From: Streptomyces cirratus | GTDB taxonomy: Bacteria; Actinomycetota; Actinomycetes; Streptomycetales; Streptomycetaceae | DNA length: 64,000 nt | Assembly (NCBI RefSeq): GCF_014650775.1 | Contig: NZ_BMVP01000018.1 | Location: 34,431-98,430 of the forward strand | Direction of reading: 5' to 3' | Part shown: one piece after another, positions 33,942 to 42,650 of the stretch | How the letters are laid out: every line of letters begins with the position of its first letter | Position numbering within the stretch: the first letter of the stretch is position 1 | Position numbers and translations under genes: made by a program | Notes under the pieces: model-generated | The model's input: only the letters and a program-made list of their open reading frames with translations | Told to the model about the DNA's origin: nothing | The model's database searches: none

Positions 33942-35429
33942 ATGTCGACGCGTCCGACTTCGGCCCACGCAGTGCAGACCCCACTCGGCTCCCTGCTCGG
34001 AGGCCGCTACCGGCTTCGAGCCCTCATCGGTTCCGGCGGGACGGCGGACGTGTTCCGCGGTGTCGATCAGGTCCTGGAACGAGAGGTGGCGGTCAAACTC
34101 TTCCGCCCCGGAGCCGACACCGTCACAGCCGACCACTTCTGTGACGAGGCACAGACCCTGGCCCGGCTCTCTCACCGCGCCCTCGTCACCGTGTACGACA
34201 TCGGCCGCCACGGGCAAGTGGCCTACATGGTGACGGAGTTGATACCCGGCATCACGCTGCGCACCCGCATAGACGCCGGCCCTCTGAGCCCCGTACACGT
34301 CATCCGGCTCGGTACCGAGATCGCGTCGGCCCTCGACCACGTCCATGCGCACGGCATCATCCACCACGACATCAAGCCGTCCAACGTCCTGCTCAGCGAC
34401 GACGGCTCTCCCTTCCTGGCCGACTTCGGGCTGGCCCGTGCCGTCGACGACCGTACCCGCAGCGAACCGGAAACGCTCGTCGGAACCCTCGCCTACATGG
34501 CTCCCGAGCAACTGCGCGGCCACGGGGCGGGCATGGCGAGCGACGTCTACGCCTTGGGCTTGACACTTCTGGAGGCACTCACCGGCGTCCGCGAGTACGT
34601 GGGCACGCCCGCCGAGATCGGCGTCGCCCCGCTGTTGCGTGCCCCTGAGGTGCCCGAGCAGATACCCGACGCTCTGGGGAGGCTGCTGAGAGCGATGACG
34701 GATCCGGACCCGCAGGCACGGCCCGACGCCGCCCGCATACACCAGACCCTGCACAGCCTCGGGGCGGCGAAAAAGCCGCCCCTGGGCACCGCGTCTGGCC
34801 CGGCTCCCGCCGCCGTTCCGGCGAACCCGGCGTCGGACACGCACCGCGCCCCCGCCCCGCTCGGTCACCTCCCGCGCGTTCCCGGTCCGCAGAAGCGCCC
34901 GCGCCGCCCGTCCCCCCGTACCGCGGGAGTCGTCGTGATGGCCGCGAGCGTGGTCGGCGCGTCCGTGCTCCTGGTAGGGGCTACCGACTCCTCCCACGCG
35001 CCCTCCGGCAGCCGGCCGACGACGCCCCAGGCGGCCGCGCGTCCGTCGCTCACACCCACGACGCCGGCAACGCCGGCCCCCTCCGCACCCGGGGCCACGA
35101 GCTCGGGCGCCACCACCCCGGTCCCCGCGACCCAGGGCACCGCGACCCAGGCCGGCGCGACCCAGGCCGGCGCGACCCAGGCCGGCGCGACCCAGGCCGG
35201 CGCGACCCAGGCCGGCGAGGCCCGGGTTGCCGAGGCCCAGGTTGCCGGGGCCCGGAACCGGACATCCGGTCCCGGTACTGCTGCCTCGCCCCCCGCCGCC
35301 CCCCCTCCAACGGACCACGGGCCGGCGGCCAAGAACAAGGAGCAGCAGGCCGGAAACAAGGGAAACAACGGGAAGAAGGAAAAGGAGAAGGGCAAGGAGA
35401 AGGAGAAGGAGAAGGCCCCGTCGAGATGA
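33942..35429 (+). CDS. Transmembrane Ser/Thr protein kinase
   Basis: The 495-residue Hanks-type kinase has a cytoplasmic kinase domain at residues 20-275. The Gly loop is IGSGGTADVFRG, the ATP-binding lysine is in VAVKLF (Lys52), the catalytic loop is HHDIKPSN (Asp143, Asn148) and DFGLA has Asp161. The HRD arginine is histidine here, so it is a non-RD-type loop. A membrane helix (about residues 327-347) leads to an extracellular low-complexity region. This comprises Pro/Thr-rich sequence, a run of TQAGA repeats and a final Lys/Glu-rich tail (KKEKEKGKEKEKEK). There are no PASTA domains. Start ATG 33942 has GGAGG upstream. Substrates and signal are unknown. Confidence 0.92.
   Translation: MSTRPTSAHAVQTPLGSLLGGRYRLRALIGSGGTADVFRGVDQVLEREVAVKLFRPGADTVTADHFCDEAQTLARLSHRALVTVYDIGRHGQVAYMVTELIPGITLRTRIDAGPLSPVHVIRLGTEIASALDHVHAHGIIHHDIKPSNVLLSDDGSPFLADFGLARAVDDRTRSEPETLVGTLAYMAPEQLRGHGAGMASDVYALGLTLLEALTGVREYVGTPAEIGVAPLLRAPEVPEQIPDALGRLLRAMTDPDPQARPDAARIHQTLHSLGAAKKPPLGTASGPAPAAVPANPASDTHRAPAPLGHLPRVPGPQKRPRRPSPRTAGVVVMAASVVGASVLLVGATDSSHAPSGSRPTTPQAAARPSLTPTTPATPAPSAPGATSSGATTPVPATQGTATQAGATQAGATQAGATQAGATQAGEARVAEAQVAGARNRTSGPGTAASPPAAPPPTDHGPAAKNKEQQAGNKGNNGKKEKEKGKEKEKEKAPSR
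35142..35217. repeat. 15-bp tandem repeat in the kinase gene
   Basis: About five copies of GCGACCCAGGCCGGC encode the repeated ATQAG motif in the extracellular tail of the kinase. Copies are essentially identical, so length variation between strains is likely. Confidence 0.85.
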
Positions 35430-35503
35430 GGTGATCCGGCGCTCGGGGTCGGACGCCGGGACGGCCCGGTTCTCGTCCCCACGCTGATGTGCGGGGGTGA
35501 AGC

Positions 35504-35540
35504 CCGGCGCCGGCCCACTTATCCAGTGGGCCGGCGCCGG
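35504..35540. terminator. Perfect 16-bp stem-loop between convergent genes
   Basis: CCGGCGCCGGCCCACT (35504-35519) pairs with AGTGGGCCGGCGCCGG (35525-35540) around TATCC. It lies between the kinase stop and the convergent secreted-protein stop, so it is probably a bidirectional terminator. Confidence 0.8.
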
Positions 35541-35557
35541 TAGTGAATCCGTACAGG

Positions 35558-36490
35558 TCAGCGCGTGGCGTCTCTCCGTCGGCGGCGCGCGTACACCACC
35601 GCACCGCCGGTCGCCGCCAGGGCCGCAGCCCCGGTTGCGGCTGCCGGCTGCCAGGACGCGTCGGCTGCCGGTCCCGCGAACGCGGCTACGGGCTCGGCCG
35701 GCTGGTCCCCCACCAGACCGTCGTACCCACCGGCCAGGCCCTTCCGGTCGTACTCCGAGCCGGGCAGCTTGTCACCGTATCGGGTGGTGACCAGCTTCTG
35801 GTAGGCAGTGAGGGTGAGTGAGCGCTTTCCGCCGAGGCCGGTGGTCGCCTCATCGTTGAGAGGTTCGACCAGGCCTTCGGCGGTGAGCCGGTACCAGGCG
35901 TGGATCTGCGGCTCGGTGAAGGTGCGGGCCTGAGGGGTGCCGCGTTCGGCAAGGCTGAGCTCGGTGTCCCCGTCCCTGATGCCGGCCAGTTGCCAGCCCT
36001 CGGCGCCGACGGCCTGCCCGCCGTTTGCCGGTGCAGCCGGGTTTCCCTGAGGCGAGAGCAGGACGGCTGCCTGGTGGCCGTCGGAGGCGGTCACCCGTGA
36101 GGCCAGATAGGAGAGCCGCAGCGCGGTCTGCGGGGTCGCCTGGGTCTTGCCGGCCACGAACTCGGGGCTGACCTCGAACATCGGCACCGGGTCCTTGAGA
36201 TCGAACTTCGGCGGCGCGGCGACTGCGGAGGGGGCGTTTCGGGGAGTGCCGACGGCGCCGCCGTCCGCGGCGGCGGCACTGCCGGGCGGCCGGGCCGAGA
36301 CCAGGAAGCGGGAGACGGTGCCTCGGAGCTGGTCGCTCCGGAGCGTCTGCTGGGCGGACTGGTAGCCCGCGATGCCGTCGCCGTCCGCACCCTGCGCGGA
36401 AACGTTTCCGCACAGGGTGGCGGCGAGAGCGGTGGTAGCGAGGACAGCGGCACGGACTGCCGCGCGCCTGGTGCGTCGCATGCTCTGCAT
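35558..36490 (-). CDS. Secreted, C-terminally membrane-anchored protein of unknown function
   Basis: The 310-residue protein has a signal peptide (AAVRAAVLATTALAATLCGNVSAQG). A mature domain contains VPMFEVSPEFVAGKTQ and QIHAWYRLTAEGLVEPLNDE. A C-terminal hydrophobic stretch ending in basic YARRRRRDATR resembles a membrane stop. No LPxTG/LAxTG sortase motif is visible before it. GAGGAGA precedes ATG 36490. It is 14 bases downstream of a secreted papain-like peptidase gene and is surely co-transcribed with it. It may be a substrate, chaperone or surface partner of the peptidase, which is inference only. Confidence 0.78.
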   Translation of the reverse strand: MQSMRRTRRAAVRAAVLATTALAATLCGNVSAQGADGDGIAGYQSAQQTLRSDQLRGTVSRFLVSARPPGSAAAADGGAVGTPRNAPSAVAAPPKFDLKDPVPMFEVSPEFVAGKTQATPQTALRLSYLASRVTASDGHQAAVLLSPQGNPAAPANGGQAVGAEGWQLAGIRDGDTELSLAERGTPQARTFTEPQIHAWYRLTAEGLVEPLNDEATTGLGGKRSLTLTAYQKLVTTRYGDKLPGSEYDRKGLAGGYDGLVGDQPAEPVAAFAGPAADASWQPAAATGAAALAATGGAVVYARRRRRDATR

Positions 36491-36504
36491 GGTCGGTCTT
36501 CTCC

Positions 36505-37353
36505 TCAGCCCTGGATGCCGACGCGGGAGTGCGTCCACTGGAACGAGTTGTTGTTCGCGTAGGTGGAGTAGTTCCACCAGGTATAGGTCTGGGTGGTCTG
36601 CCACGGGTCGCCCACCGCGATCATGCTGCTGGCGCTGTCGTAGCCGTAGATGACGTTCATGTGGCCGCCGCCACTGCGCCAGCCGATCCGTACGGCGAAC
36701 GGCCGGCCCGCGGCGATCTCGGTGGTCGACTCGCTGAACGAGGCGTTGCGGTACAGGCTGCGGCCGCTGTTGCCCAGCCCCACCCCGGCCAGGCCGTTGG
36801 CCATGTCTTCCAACGTCGCGGGCTGGTTGTTGCAGTCCACCCAGCTGCCCTGGGCGGCGAGTTGGCAGAACCGCTCCTGGCTGACCGTGCGGCCCCAGTA
36901 TTTGGCGATGGTCACCCCGGAGGCGTCCCAGCACCACTGGGTCCTGACCTGCTTCTGCATGTCGATCTGGAGCGTCTTCGCGGTCGTGGGAGTCGGCTTC
37001 GGGTTCGAGCCGCAGACCGGCAGGGCGGTGGTGTTCTCCCGGATGAACGCGTCCGCGATGTAGTACGAGCCGGTGTAGATCCACCGCGGGTCGTTCTCCA
37101 CCGTGTCGCCGGTGGTCCGGCAGGACATCTGGATCCTGTCACCGACCCTGGAGGAGCCGTTGACCTGGGCCGACAGGGACGGCTTCGTGCGGTGGTTGAC
37201 GGTGCTGTAGTTGCCCTGCCCGCCGATGACCGTGCCGCTGACCACATCGGCCTGGGCGAGGGCACCGAAGCCGAACAGCAGACCGCCGGAGAGTGTGGCG
37301 GTGAGTGCGGCTATCAGCGCCTTCTTCCGGCGGGACGTGCGACGTTTGTGCAT
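36505..37353 (-). CDS. Secreted papain-like cysteine peptidase (AvrRpt2/C70-like)
   Basis: The 282-residue product has a signal peptide (KKALIAALTATLSGGLLFGFGALAQA). An SH3-like N-terminal part (residues 40-120) contains IQMSCRTTGDTVENDPRW. A papain-like domain of the AvrRpt2/C39-like type follows. The oxyanion Gln and nucleophile are in TQWCWDASG (Cys near residue 148), His is in GGHMNVIYGY, and Asp is in IAVGDPW. Such domains cut proteins outside the cell. SD AAGGAG four bases before ATG 37353 favours it over the ATG at 37356. It heads a two-gene operon. The long AT-richer region upstream may carry its promoter. Confidence 0.85.
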   Translation of the reverse strand: MHKRRTSRRKKALIAALTATLSGGLLFGFGALAQADVVSGTVIGGQGNYSTVNHRTKPSLSAQVNGSSRVGDRIQMSCRTTGDTVENDPRWIYTGSYYIADAFIRENTTALPVCGSNPKPTPTTAKTLQIDMQKQVRTQWCWDASGVTIAKYWGRTVSQERFCQLAAQGSWVDCNNQPATLEDMANGLAGVGLGNSGRSLYRNASFSESTTEIAAGRPFAVRIGWRSGGGHMNVIYGYDSASSMIAVGDPWQTTQTYTWWNYSTYANNNSFQWTHSRVGIQG

Positions 37354-38202
37354 CATGCTCCTTGATTCGGGAAGTTCCGGAACTCGCTCGCTCGGCACCC
37401 GGCCCCGGCCCCGGCCCCCGGTTCCGGGCTGGGGGCGCGTACGGACCGTAAGTGCCGGCCGTGGCCGTGGCCTGCACCCGGGAGGCCGGCGCGGCACTCC
37501 CCCGGATCCGCCCGCCACCGGGCGTAGAGCGGACGCCGCTGCGGCGTCGCCCGGAGAGGCGTGAGCCGGGGAAGCGCCTCGTTCGGCGGTGAAGGCGGTT
37601 ACAGCCGACGGCGCACGGGTGCCGTACTGCGGCTTGACGCGCTTCTGCGAGCAGGCATAACCACATCGCTTCCTCAAGTGGATTGGGTGCGGGAATCCTG
37701 CCAGACGGATAAGGAGAGATTTAAACGCCGTCGCTCTACGCGCAAAGATGTCTCTAGTTCAACTACATGAGAGATTCCTGACGGTCTCTCAATTCACCTG
37801 GCGATAGGCACACTTGAGTGCCGTGCAACCATTGGTCCAGGCCATCCCGATGGTTCGACGGACGCGCGGACTTTGCAGAAACTTGACAGTTGATCACTTC
37901 ATTAGACGCGGCGTCAAATAGCCGAAATAGCCCAGCGTATAGCGCATGTGACTGTCAATCATTTCACGAGTAGACAATCGCGAACCCCCGCATGCGTGCA
38001 AGAGGGCTGTAAGCGAAGATGCCCCGCGGCGAATACCGACCGCTCTCACCGCGGACGTGGGGGTGGATCGCGCCGGTCGGCCGTCGGTCGCGGGATGGGT
38101 GCCTGCGTCCGGCCGTGCCCGATCCTCGGACGCACACCCCGCACGCCCGCGCGGGGGAATGTGGGCCGCGGGCTGCTCGGAACGCGCGGCGCCGTTCCCG
38201 CG
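37354..38202. other. Long intergenic region with an AT-rich core
   Basis: No gene is supported in these roughly 850 bases. From about 37690 to 37990 base composition is visibly lower in GC than anywhere else in the window, with TTTAAA, TCTCTAGTTCAACTACATGA and several TTGACA/TTGATC motifs. It could be a complex promoter for the peptidase operon, an unannotated RNA or imported DNA. I cannot choose among these. Confidence 0.5.
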
Positions 38203-38475
38203 TCAGTGGACGCGGCGGATACGGATCGGACCGCGGGTCTTCGTCGGCTCCACGGCGCGGCCGCCCTGGGTGATCTCCACCTCACCTGACTCCACGAGCC
38301 GCCGGGCCGCACGCCGGACCGGTTCCATGAGGGCGCGCCAGCCGTCGTCGTCCCCGTCGTACACCGCACGCGCGGCGTCGGAGGGACAGATCGTCGCGGT
38401 CGGACCGCGACGATCCAGCAGCTGCAGGATGACCCGTTCCAGGTGTCGGTCCGTCTGCCGTTCGCTGTCCGTCAC
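38203..38475 (-). CDS. DUF3253-type small winged-helix protein
   Basis: A 90-residue protein starts at GTG 38475. It reads HLERVILQLLDRRGPTATIC, PSDAARAVY, LMEPVRRAARRLVESGEVEI and TQGGRAVEPTKTRGPIRIRR. This is the typical DUF3253 layout, thought to be a winged-helix fold. Function is unknown. It is monocistronic and full length for the family. Confidence 0.85.
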   Translation of the reverse strand: MTDSERQTDRHLERVILQLLDRRGPTATICPSDAARAVYDGDDDGWRALMEPVRRAARRLVESGEVEITQGGRAVEPTKTRGPIRIRRVH

Positions 38476-39333
38476 TCCGCCAGTGTCGCACCGCTGCTAC
38501 GAGCCGACGGCCCGCGACGCAGGAAGATCACCGCACAGGCCTGTCCATACCGGTGTCAAGGACGGCGTGGGCGGAATCGGCGGTCTGGCAGTCACCGTGC
38601 AGCGCGGTGCTCGGAGGTCGCTGTGGATGAGCGCCGGCCCCTCCTCGTAGTCGACTGCCCGCCGACGGCGGTGTGCGCGTACGGCCTCGCTGCAAGCCGG
38701 GGGGGTCGGGTACTGCGTGCCGGCTGCGATCCGGGCCTGGAGCACGGCCGGGTGCTGTGCAGGACAAGGGGGTGGAAGGGGCCGGTCTCGCGCCGCGGGT
38801 CGAAGAGCGCGGCGGCGTAGGCGGCGTAGCGGTGTTGAGGACGGTCATGGGAACGATTACGGCCCGCCGGTGTACCGGGCGATCCCGTCGGTGCAGGCGG
38901 GGTCGGGTGCCGCGAGGGTCGCAATGGTTCTGGTGGTCACGCAGTCTGCCGGGTCTCCCGTCCAGGGCGCGGCGCGGAAGGTCGCCGATGTCTTCCCCGT
39001 CGGCGATCACCGCACCGTCCGGGGCCTGGTTCAACCCGGCTGCGCGTGCTCTTCCTACCGGGCAGGCCCCTCCCTGCCGCCGTACACACGTGCAGAGCAG
39101 CGCGTCCTGGGGCACCGCGGCGGGAAGCGCGGGTCACGCGCCAGGGACGTTCGATGCTGCGACCCTGGGCGAGAGGATCGGTCGGCTTCCTCGCCGCGTG
39201 GGCGGACGGGCCCGGAGCCCGGTGTGTCAGCCAAGGCGGCGCCCCTCCCCGTGTGGTGCCATGAGGTGTCTTCCCCCTCGGGCTCCGCGCCCCGCAATGC
39301 CGCGGACCCGGGTGCCACCTCTTGGAGGAAAGC
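38476..39333. other. Degenerate intergenic region
   Basis: No intact gene is visible. Apart from the alpha/beta-hydrolase-like fragment at 38903-39042, the minus strand near 38750-38860 shows a short protein-like run (HRYAAYAAALFDPRRETGPF) that changes frame and ends. The region looks like eroded coding DNA. Confidence 0.45.
38903..39042 (+). pseudogene. Alpha/beta-hydrolase C-terminal fragment
   Basis: The frame reads GAARVAMVLVVTQSAGSPVQ, then GAARKVADVFPVGDHRTVRG. This resembles the strand and helix before the catalytic His in small alpha/beta hydrolases (pattern VPxLVVxGxxSPxxMRxAAxxVADxLP). No nucleophile region, start or His motif is present. Assignment is tentative. Confidence 0.35.
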
Positions 39334-40224
39334 ATGCCGCAGCGCAATCCCTTGGCGGGCCGCACAGCCGTTGTCACGGGTGCTGCACGCGGGCTGGGAG
39401 AGGGGTTGTGCAGGCAATTGGCGAAGCGGGGTATGCGGATCGCCTTGCTCGGGCGTGAGGCCGAAACGCTCGAGCGGGTGGCGCGCTCGCTGCCGGTGGA
39501 GTCCCGCTGCTACGAGGCGGACGTCACAGATGACGAGGTGATGGGCCGCACCGCGCTGCGTGTCTCCCGCGACATGGGAGACCCGGCGGTCGTCATCGCG
39601 AACGCGGGAGTCGCCGAAGGCGGACCGTTCGGGGCGTCGAATCCGAAGACGTGGCGTCGTGTCATCGAGGTCAACCTCGTCGGCAGCGCCGTGACGGCAC
39701 GGGTCTTCCTTCCGGCGCTCTTGAGGTCACGGGGCTATTTTCTCCAGGTGGCCTCGACAGCCGCGTTCGGAGCGGCTCCCATGATGAGCGCCTACTGCGC
39801 CTCGAAGGCGGGAGTGGAGTCCTTCGCCCAGTCCCTGCGTGCCGAACTCGGTCACCAGGGAGTGGGCGTGGGTATCGCCTATCTGCATTGGACGGACACC
39901 GACATGGTTCGCGACGTCGACGCCCACGATGTCCTACGCGAACTGCGTGCACACATGCCCGCTCCGGCACGGAAGGTGTATTCGGTCGAACAGGTGGCCG
40001 CGTGGCTGGCCAAGGCGGTGCACCACCGGGCGGCGACCGTGTACGCGCCGCCCTGGCTCCGGCTCGCGCAGCCCGTCCGCCCGGTGCTGCCCCTTCTTGT
40101 GGCGAGGGCCTCGGCCAGAACGCTGCCCCGTCTCGCACGCCACGGCCCCCTGAACCCGACCGGGTTGCTCGGCGCCGGCGGCCTGGCCGACACCCAGGCG
40201 CACGACCGGAAGAACGCCCCCTGA
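39334..40224 (+). CDS. Short-chain dehydrogenase/reductase (SDR)
   Basis: The 296-residue classical SDR has TGAARGLGEGLCRQLAKRG (cofactor site, residues 15-21), IANAGVAEGG, the catalytic Ser in LQVASTAAFGA and Tyr/Lys in MMSAYCASKAGVE. A 60-residue C-terminal extension (LRLAQPVRPVLPLLVARASA) is hydrophobic and could associate with the membrane, as in lipid-modifying SDRs. GGAGGA lies four bases before ATG 39334. The substrate is unknown. Confidence 0.92.
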   Translation: MPQRNPLAGRTAVVTGAARGLGEGLCRQLAKRGMRIALLGREAETLERVARSLPVESRCYEADVTDDEVMGRTALRVSRDMGDPAVVIANAGVAEGGPFGASNPKTWRRVIEVNLVGSAVTARVFLPALLRSRGYFLQVASTAAFGAAPMMSAYCASKAGVESFAQSLRAELGHQGVGVGIAYLHWTDTDMVRDVDAHDVLRELRAHMPAPARKVYSVEQVAAWLAKAVHHRAATVYAPPWLRLAQPVRPVLPLLVARASARTLPRLARHGPLNPTGLLGAGGLADTQAHDRKNAP

Positions 40225-40725
40225 CAGGAAGCCGGGCCGCTCGCCGCGTCCACGGAGATCGACGTACTGCGAGAGCCGGCCGACGACGGGCTCACCGGGT
40301 TCATGCCGTCGGCGCTGCCCGACGCGGCCTGGGTGCTCCACACCAGGGCGCGCCTCGCGGTTTGCCCGAGCGCCGGCCCCGCCCGCCCGGAGCCGAGCGG
40401 CACGTTCGGAGCGCTGCCTCCGCCTCCGGCCGGTGACAGGCCGTACGCGCGGCGACTGCCGCCCGACCATGCCGGTCAACCCCCGTCCGGGCGCGCCTCC
40501 CGCTCCCGCAGGCCACGGCACTGGCGCGAGATCGAGCTGACACAACCGCTGTGACCTGCGACGATCTGCGCTGCTGCGGTACATCCCCTGCCCAAGCCGG
40601 CCCTGAACCGCAGACTGCGACGTGTTTGCCGATACGGACAGGATCGCGACGGGCACCCGCTATCACCTCCGGAGCGGCCTTCGCCCGGCGCCCGGCAGGG
40701 CGGCGCCGATCGCGACGGATGCACC
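40225..40725. other. Intergenic region with a possible gene trace
   Basis: No intact gene is visible. Just after the SDR stop, the plus strand reads EIDVLREPADDGLTGFMPSA, LPDAAWVLHT, which looks like a natural N-terminal segment but lacks a start and degenerates after about 40 codons. Nothing else is supported. Confidence 0.35.
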
Positions 40726-40756
40726 TTGACCTCAAGTTGGCTTGAGGTAGGAGACT
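40726..40756 (+). promoter_or_regulatory. SoxR-type (MerR family) operator and 19-bp-spacer promoter
   Basis: CCTCAAG-TTGG-CTTGAGG (40730-40747) closely follows the SoxR-box pattern CCTCAAGTTnnnTTGAGG. It fills a 19-base spacer between TTGACC (40726-40731) and GAGACT (40751-40756). A transcript starting seven bases later would begin at the ATG at 40763, that is, leaderless. Confidence 0.7.
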
Positions 40757-40762
40757 TCCGTC

Positions 40763-41242
40763 ATGGATACCGACGAAATGCAGCGACAAGTGCGGGCCCT
40801 GACCGACCGTGCGGCGATCACCGATCTGATGGACCGCTACCTGCGTTCGCTCGACGACAGGGTCTTCGACGAAGCGTGGGCACGTGCCTTCCACACCGAG
40901 GACGTCACCGCGGAGATGCCCATAGGCCCCGTCCGTGGCCGCACTGCCCTGCTGGGCCGTATCCGGCGTGGAATGGCACTGTTCGACCGGACCGTTCACA
41001 TGGGCAGCAACAACGTCATCGAGGTCGACGGTGACCGGGCGACCGTCCGCGGCGCCCAGTTGAGCACCCACGTCCTGGCCGGCGACCCCGGTGGTGTCTT
41101 CGTCTCCGCCGGTCATACCGAGACGGAACTGACCAGGACCGCCGACGGCTGGCGGATCTCCGCCTCGGCACTGCGAGTGGTGTGGACCCAGGGCACCCCG
41201 CCCCGGCTTCCGGAGGACCTGACCGCGGTCTCCGCGGAGTAG
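40763..41242 (+). CDS. SnoaL/NTF2-like domain protein, SoxR-box controlled
   Basis: The 159-residue protein has the SnoaL-like N-terminus LTDRAAITDLMDRYLRSLDD, VFDEAWARAFHTEDV, and the cone-shaped fold core with GPVRGRTALLGRIRRGMALF and WRISASALRVVW. The fold serves enzymes and binding proteins for small ligands. The catalytic residues cannot be assigned. Its promoter looks like a SoxR/MerR-activated one, suggesting induction by redox-active compounds. A ribosome-like GAGGTAGGAG also precedes the ATG but overlaps the operator. Confidence 0.85.
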   Translation: MDTDEMQRQVRALTDRAAITDLMDRYLRSLDDRVFDEAWARAFHTEDVTAEMPIGPVRGRTALLGRIRRGMALFDRTVHMGSNNVIEVDGDRATVRGAQLSTHVLAGDPGGVFVSAGHTETELTRTADGWRISASALRVVWTQGTPPRLPEDLTAVSAE

Positions 41243-41462
41243 GCGTATCGACCCGCAGGGGCGGGTCAGAGGTTTGAGGGAGGCGGCACCGGATCCTGAT
41301 GCCCGAACAACTCCGGCAGGACCCCCGGGCACAAGGAACGAGCCCCCGCTCTGCACGGGGACGCCCCGGAGGAGTTCCGCACGGCTTCGGCGCCGAACCG
41401 GCCGACCCTGGCCCACGCACGGTGCGAGCCGACGCCGCTTCGTCTACCGGCACGTCAACAGG

Positions 41463-41645
41463 ACGGTGACGGCGCGGTGCTCGGGGAGCTCGGGGCCCGG
41501 CGCGGCCGGATCTCGGGATCCGCGTCCGGGTCGGGGACGGCGCTGGTCACGGCGGTCGTGCCGCTGGCCGGCCTGTTCGGCTACGCGCCCCGGCTGCGCG
41601 GGCGGACTCAGGGCTGCGGCACCTTCACCACCGGCCCGTGGTCCG
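41463..41645 (+). pseudogene. Elongation factor G-like C-terminal fragment
   Basis: Translation gives DGAVLGELGARRGRISGSAS, GTALVTAVVPLAGLFGYAPR, LRGRTQGCGTFTTGP. This is unmistakably domain V of EF-G or of a ribosomal-protection protein (pattern GxVxGxLxxRRGxI, VPLAELFGYxTxLRSxTQGRG). The GTPase and middle domains are absent. Substitutions (TQGC for TQGR) indicate decay. The flanks 41243-41462 and 41646-41804 hold no other gene. Confidence 0.8.
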
Positions 41646-41804
41646 AGCGCCGGTTCCGCCTTCGGTCACCGCCACGGCGTCGACCCGCAAACCGGAGGGC
41701 TCCCGCTCCACTCCGTGGCACCGGGGCGGAGCGGGGACGCGGACCGGCCTCTGTGGCCGGATCGAGGGCTCGTGGGGCGGGACGGGGACGGCCATGATGG
41801 CCCG

Positions 41805-42650
41805 ATGGACAGACGGGTGGACATACGACCGGCCGAACGCGAAGCGCCGCCGGAGCACTGTGGCCGCCCCGGCGTCCCCGGCGTCCCGGGGGCATATGGC
41901 CATTCCGGGCTCCCCGGCCCTTCCGGGGAGGGGCGGGGTGAGGCGTACGCCGTGTCGGCCGAGTTCTACGACCTGTTGCACGCCCGTGCCTACCACCGGC
42001 ACGCGCTCGCCCTCGCCGCTCCGGCAGCCGCCGCTCGGCTGGGGATCGTCGAGGTCGGCGCGGGGACGGGCCTGGTCACCGGGGTGCTGATCGGCGCTTC
42101 GAACGTCCCCGTCCACGCGGTGGAGCCCTCGCCCGCGATGCGGACCGTACTGCTCTCCCGACTACACCCCCCGGTGGGCGGTTCCGCGGGGGAACGGGTG
42201 ACGGTGCACGCCTGCTCCGCCCTCGATTTGTCGCTGGACGGGCCGGCCGACCTGGCCGTCTGCCTGCGGTTGGTGCCCTGTCTGCCGCCCGTCGAGCGGC
42301 GCGCGCTGTGGCGGGTGCTGGCGGGACTGCTGGTGCCGGGCGGTCTGCTGTTCCTGGACCGGCCGCCGTCGGAAATTCCCGCGCAGCCGGTGCGGCGCGG
42401 GCTGGGGCAGGTCCGGCTGGGCATGGACACCTACCACGGGCTGCTCACCCAAAGCGCCGAGGACGCCCGCATCCGCTACGACTACTCCTATCTGGTGTGC
42501 CGTCAGGGGCGGGTCCTGCGCCACGCCCGGGAGTCCTTCCTCCTGTGGCCGCTGCCGAGGCGGGAGCTGCGCCGGGAGCTCGCGGCGGCCGGCCTCGTAC
42601 TGGAGGACGACCTGACGCAGGACGTGCTCCGGGCCCGCCGAGGTGCCTGA
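41805..42650 (+). CDS. SAM-dependent methyltransferase
   Basis: The 281-residue class I methyltransferase has motif I IVEVGAGTGLVTGVL and motif II VPVHAVEPSPAMRTVL (the acidic residue is Glu). The motif IV region is DGPADLAVCLRLVPCLP and post-motif is LLVPGGLLFLDRPPS. The C-terminal domain contains DYSYLVCRQGRVLRHARESF. ATG 41805 gives a 50-residue Gly/Pro-rich leader. An internal GTG at 41952 (VSAEFYDLLHARAYH) could be the true start, giving 232 residues. The substrate is unknown. Confidence 0.82.
   Translation: MDRRVDIRPAEREAPPEHCGRPGVPGVPGAYGHSGLPGPSGEGRGEAYAVSAEFYDLLHARAYHRHALALAAPAAAARLGIVEVGAGTGLVTGVLIGASNVPVHAVEPSPAMRTVLLSRLHPPVGGSAGERVTVHACSALDLSLDGPADLAVCLRLVPCLPPVERRALWRVLAGLLVPGGLLFLDRPPSEIPAQPVRRGLGQVRLGMDTYHGLLTQSAEDARIRYDYSYLVCRQGRVLRHARESFLLWPLPRRELRRELAAAGLVLEDDLTQDVLRARRGA

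Noticed and set aside
33714..35318. Long open frame antisense to the kinase
   Set aside because: Gly/Arg-rich shadow of a GC-rich gene, with no homology; the kinase frame has all catalytic motifs.
35558..35640. LPxTG/LAxTG sortase signal at the end of the secreted protein
   Set aside because: A hydrophobic stretch and basic tail are present, but no LPxTG-like pentapeptide precedes them.
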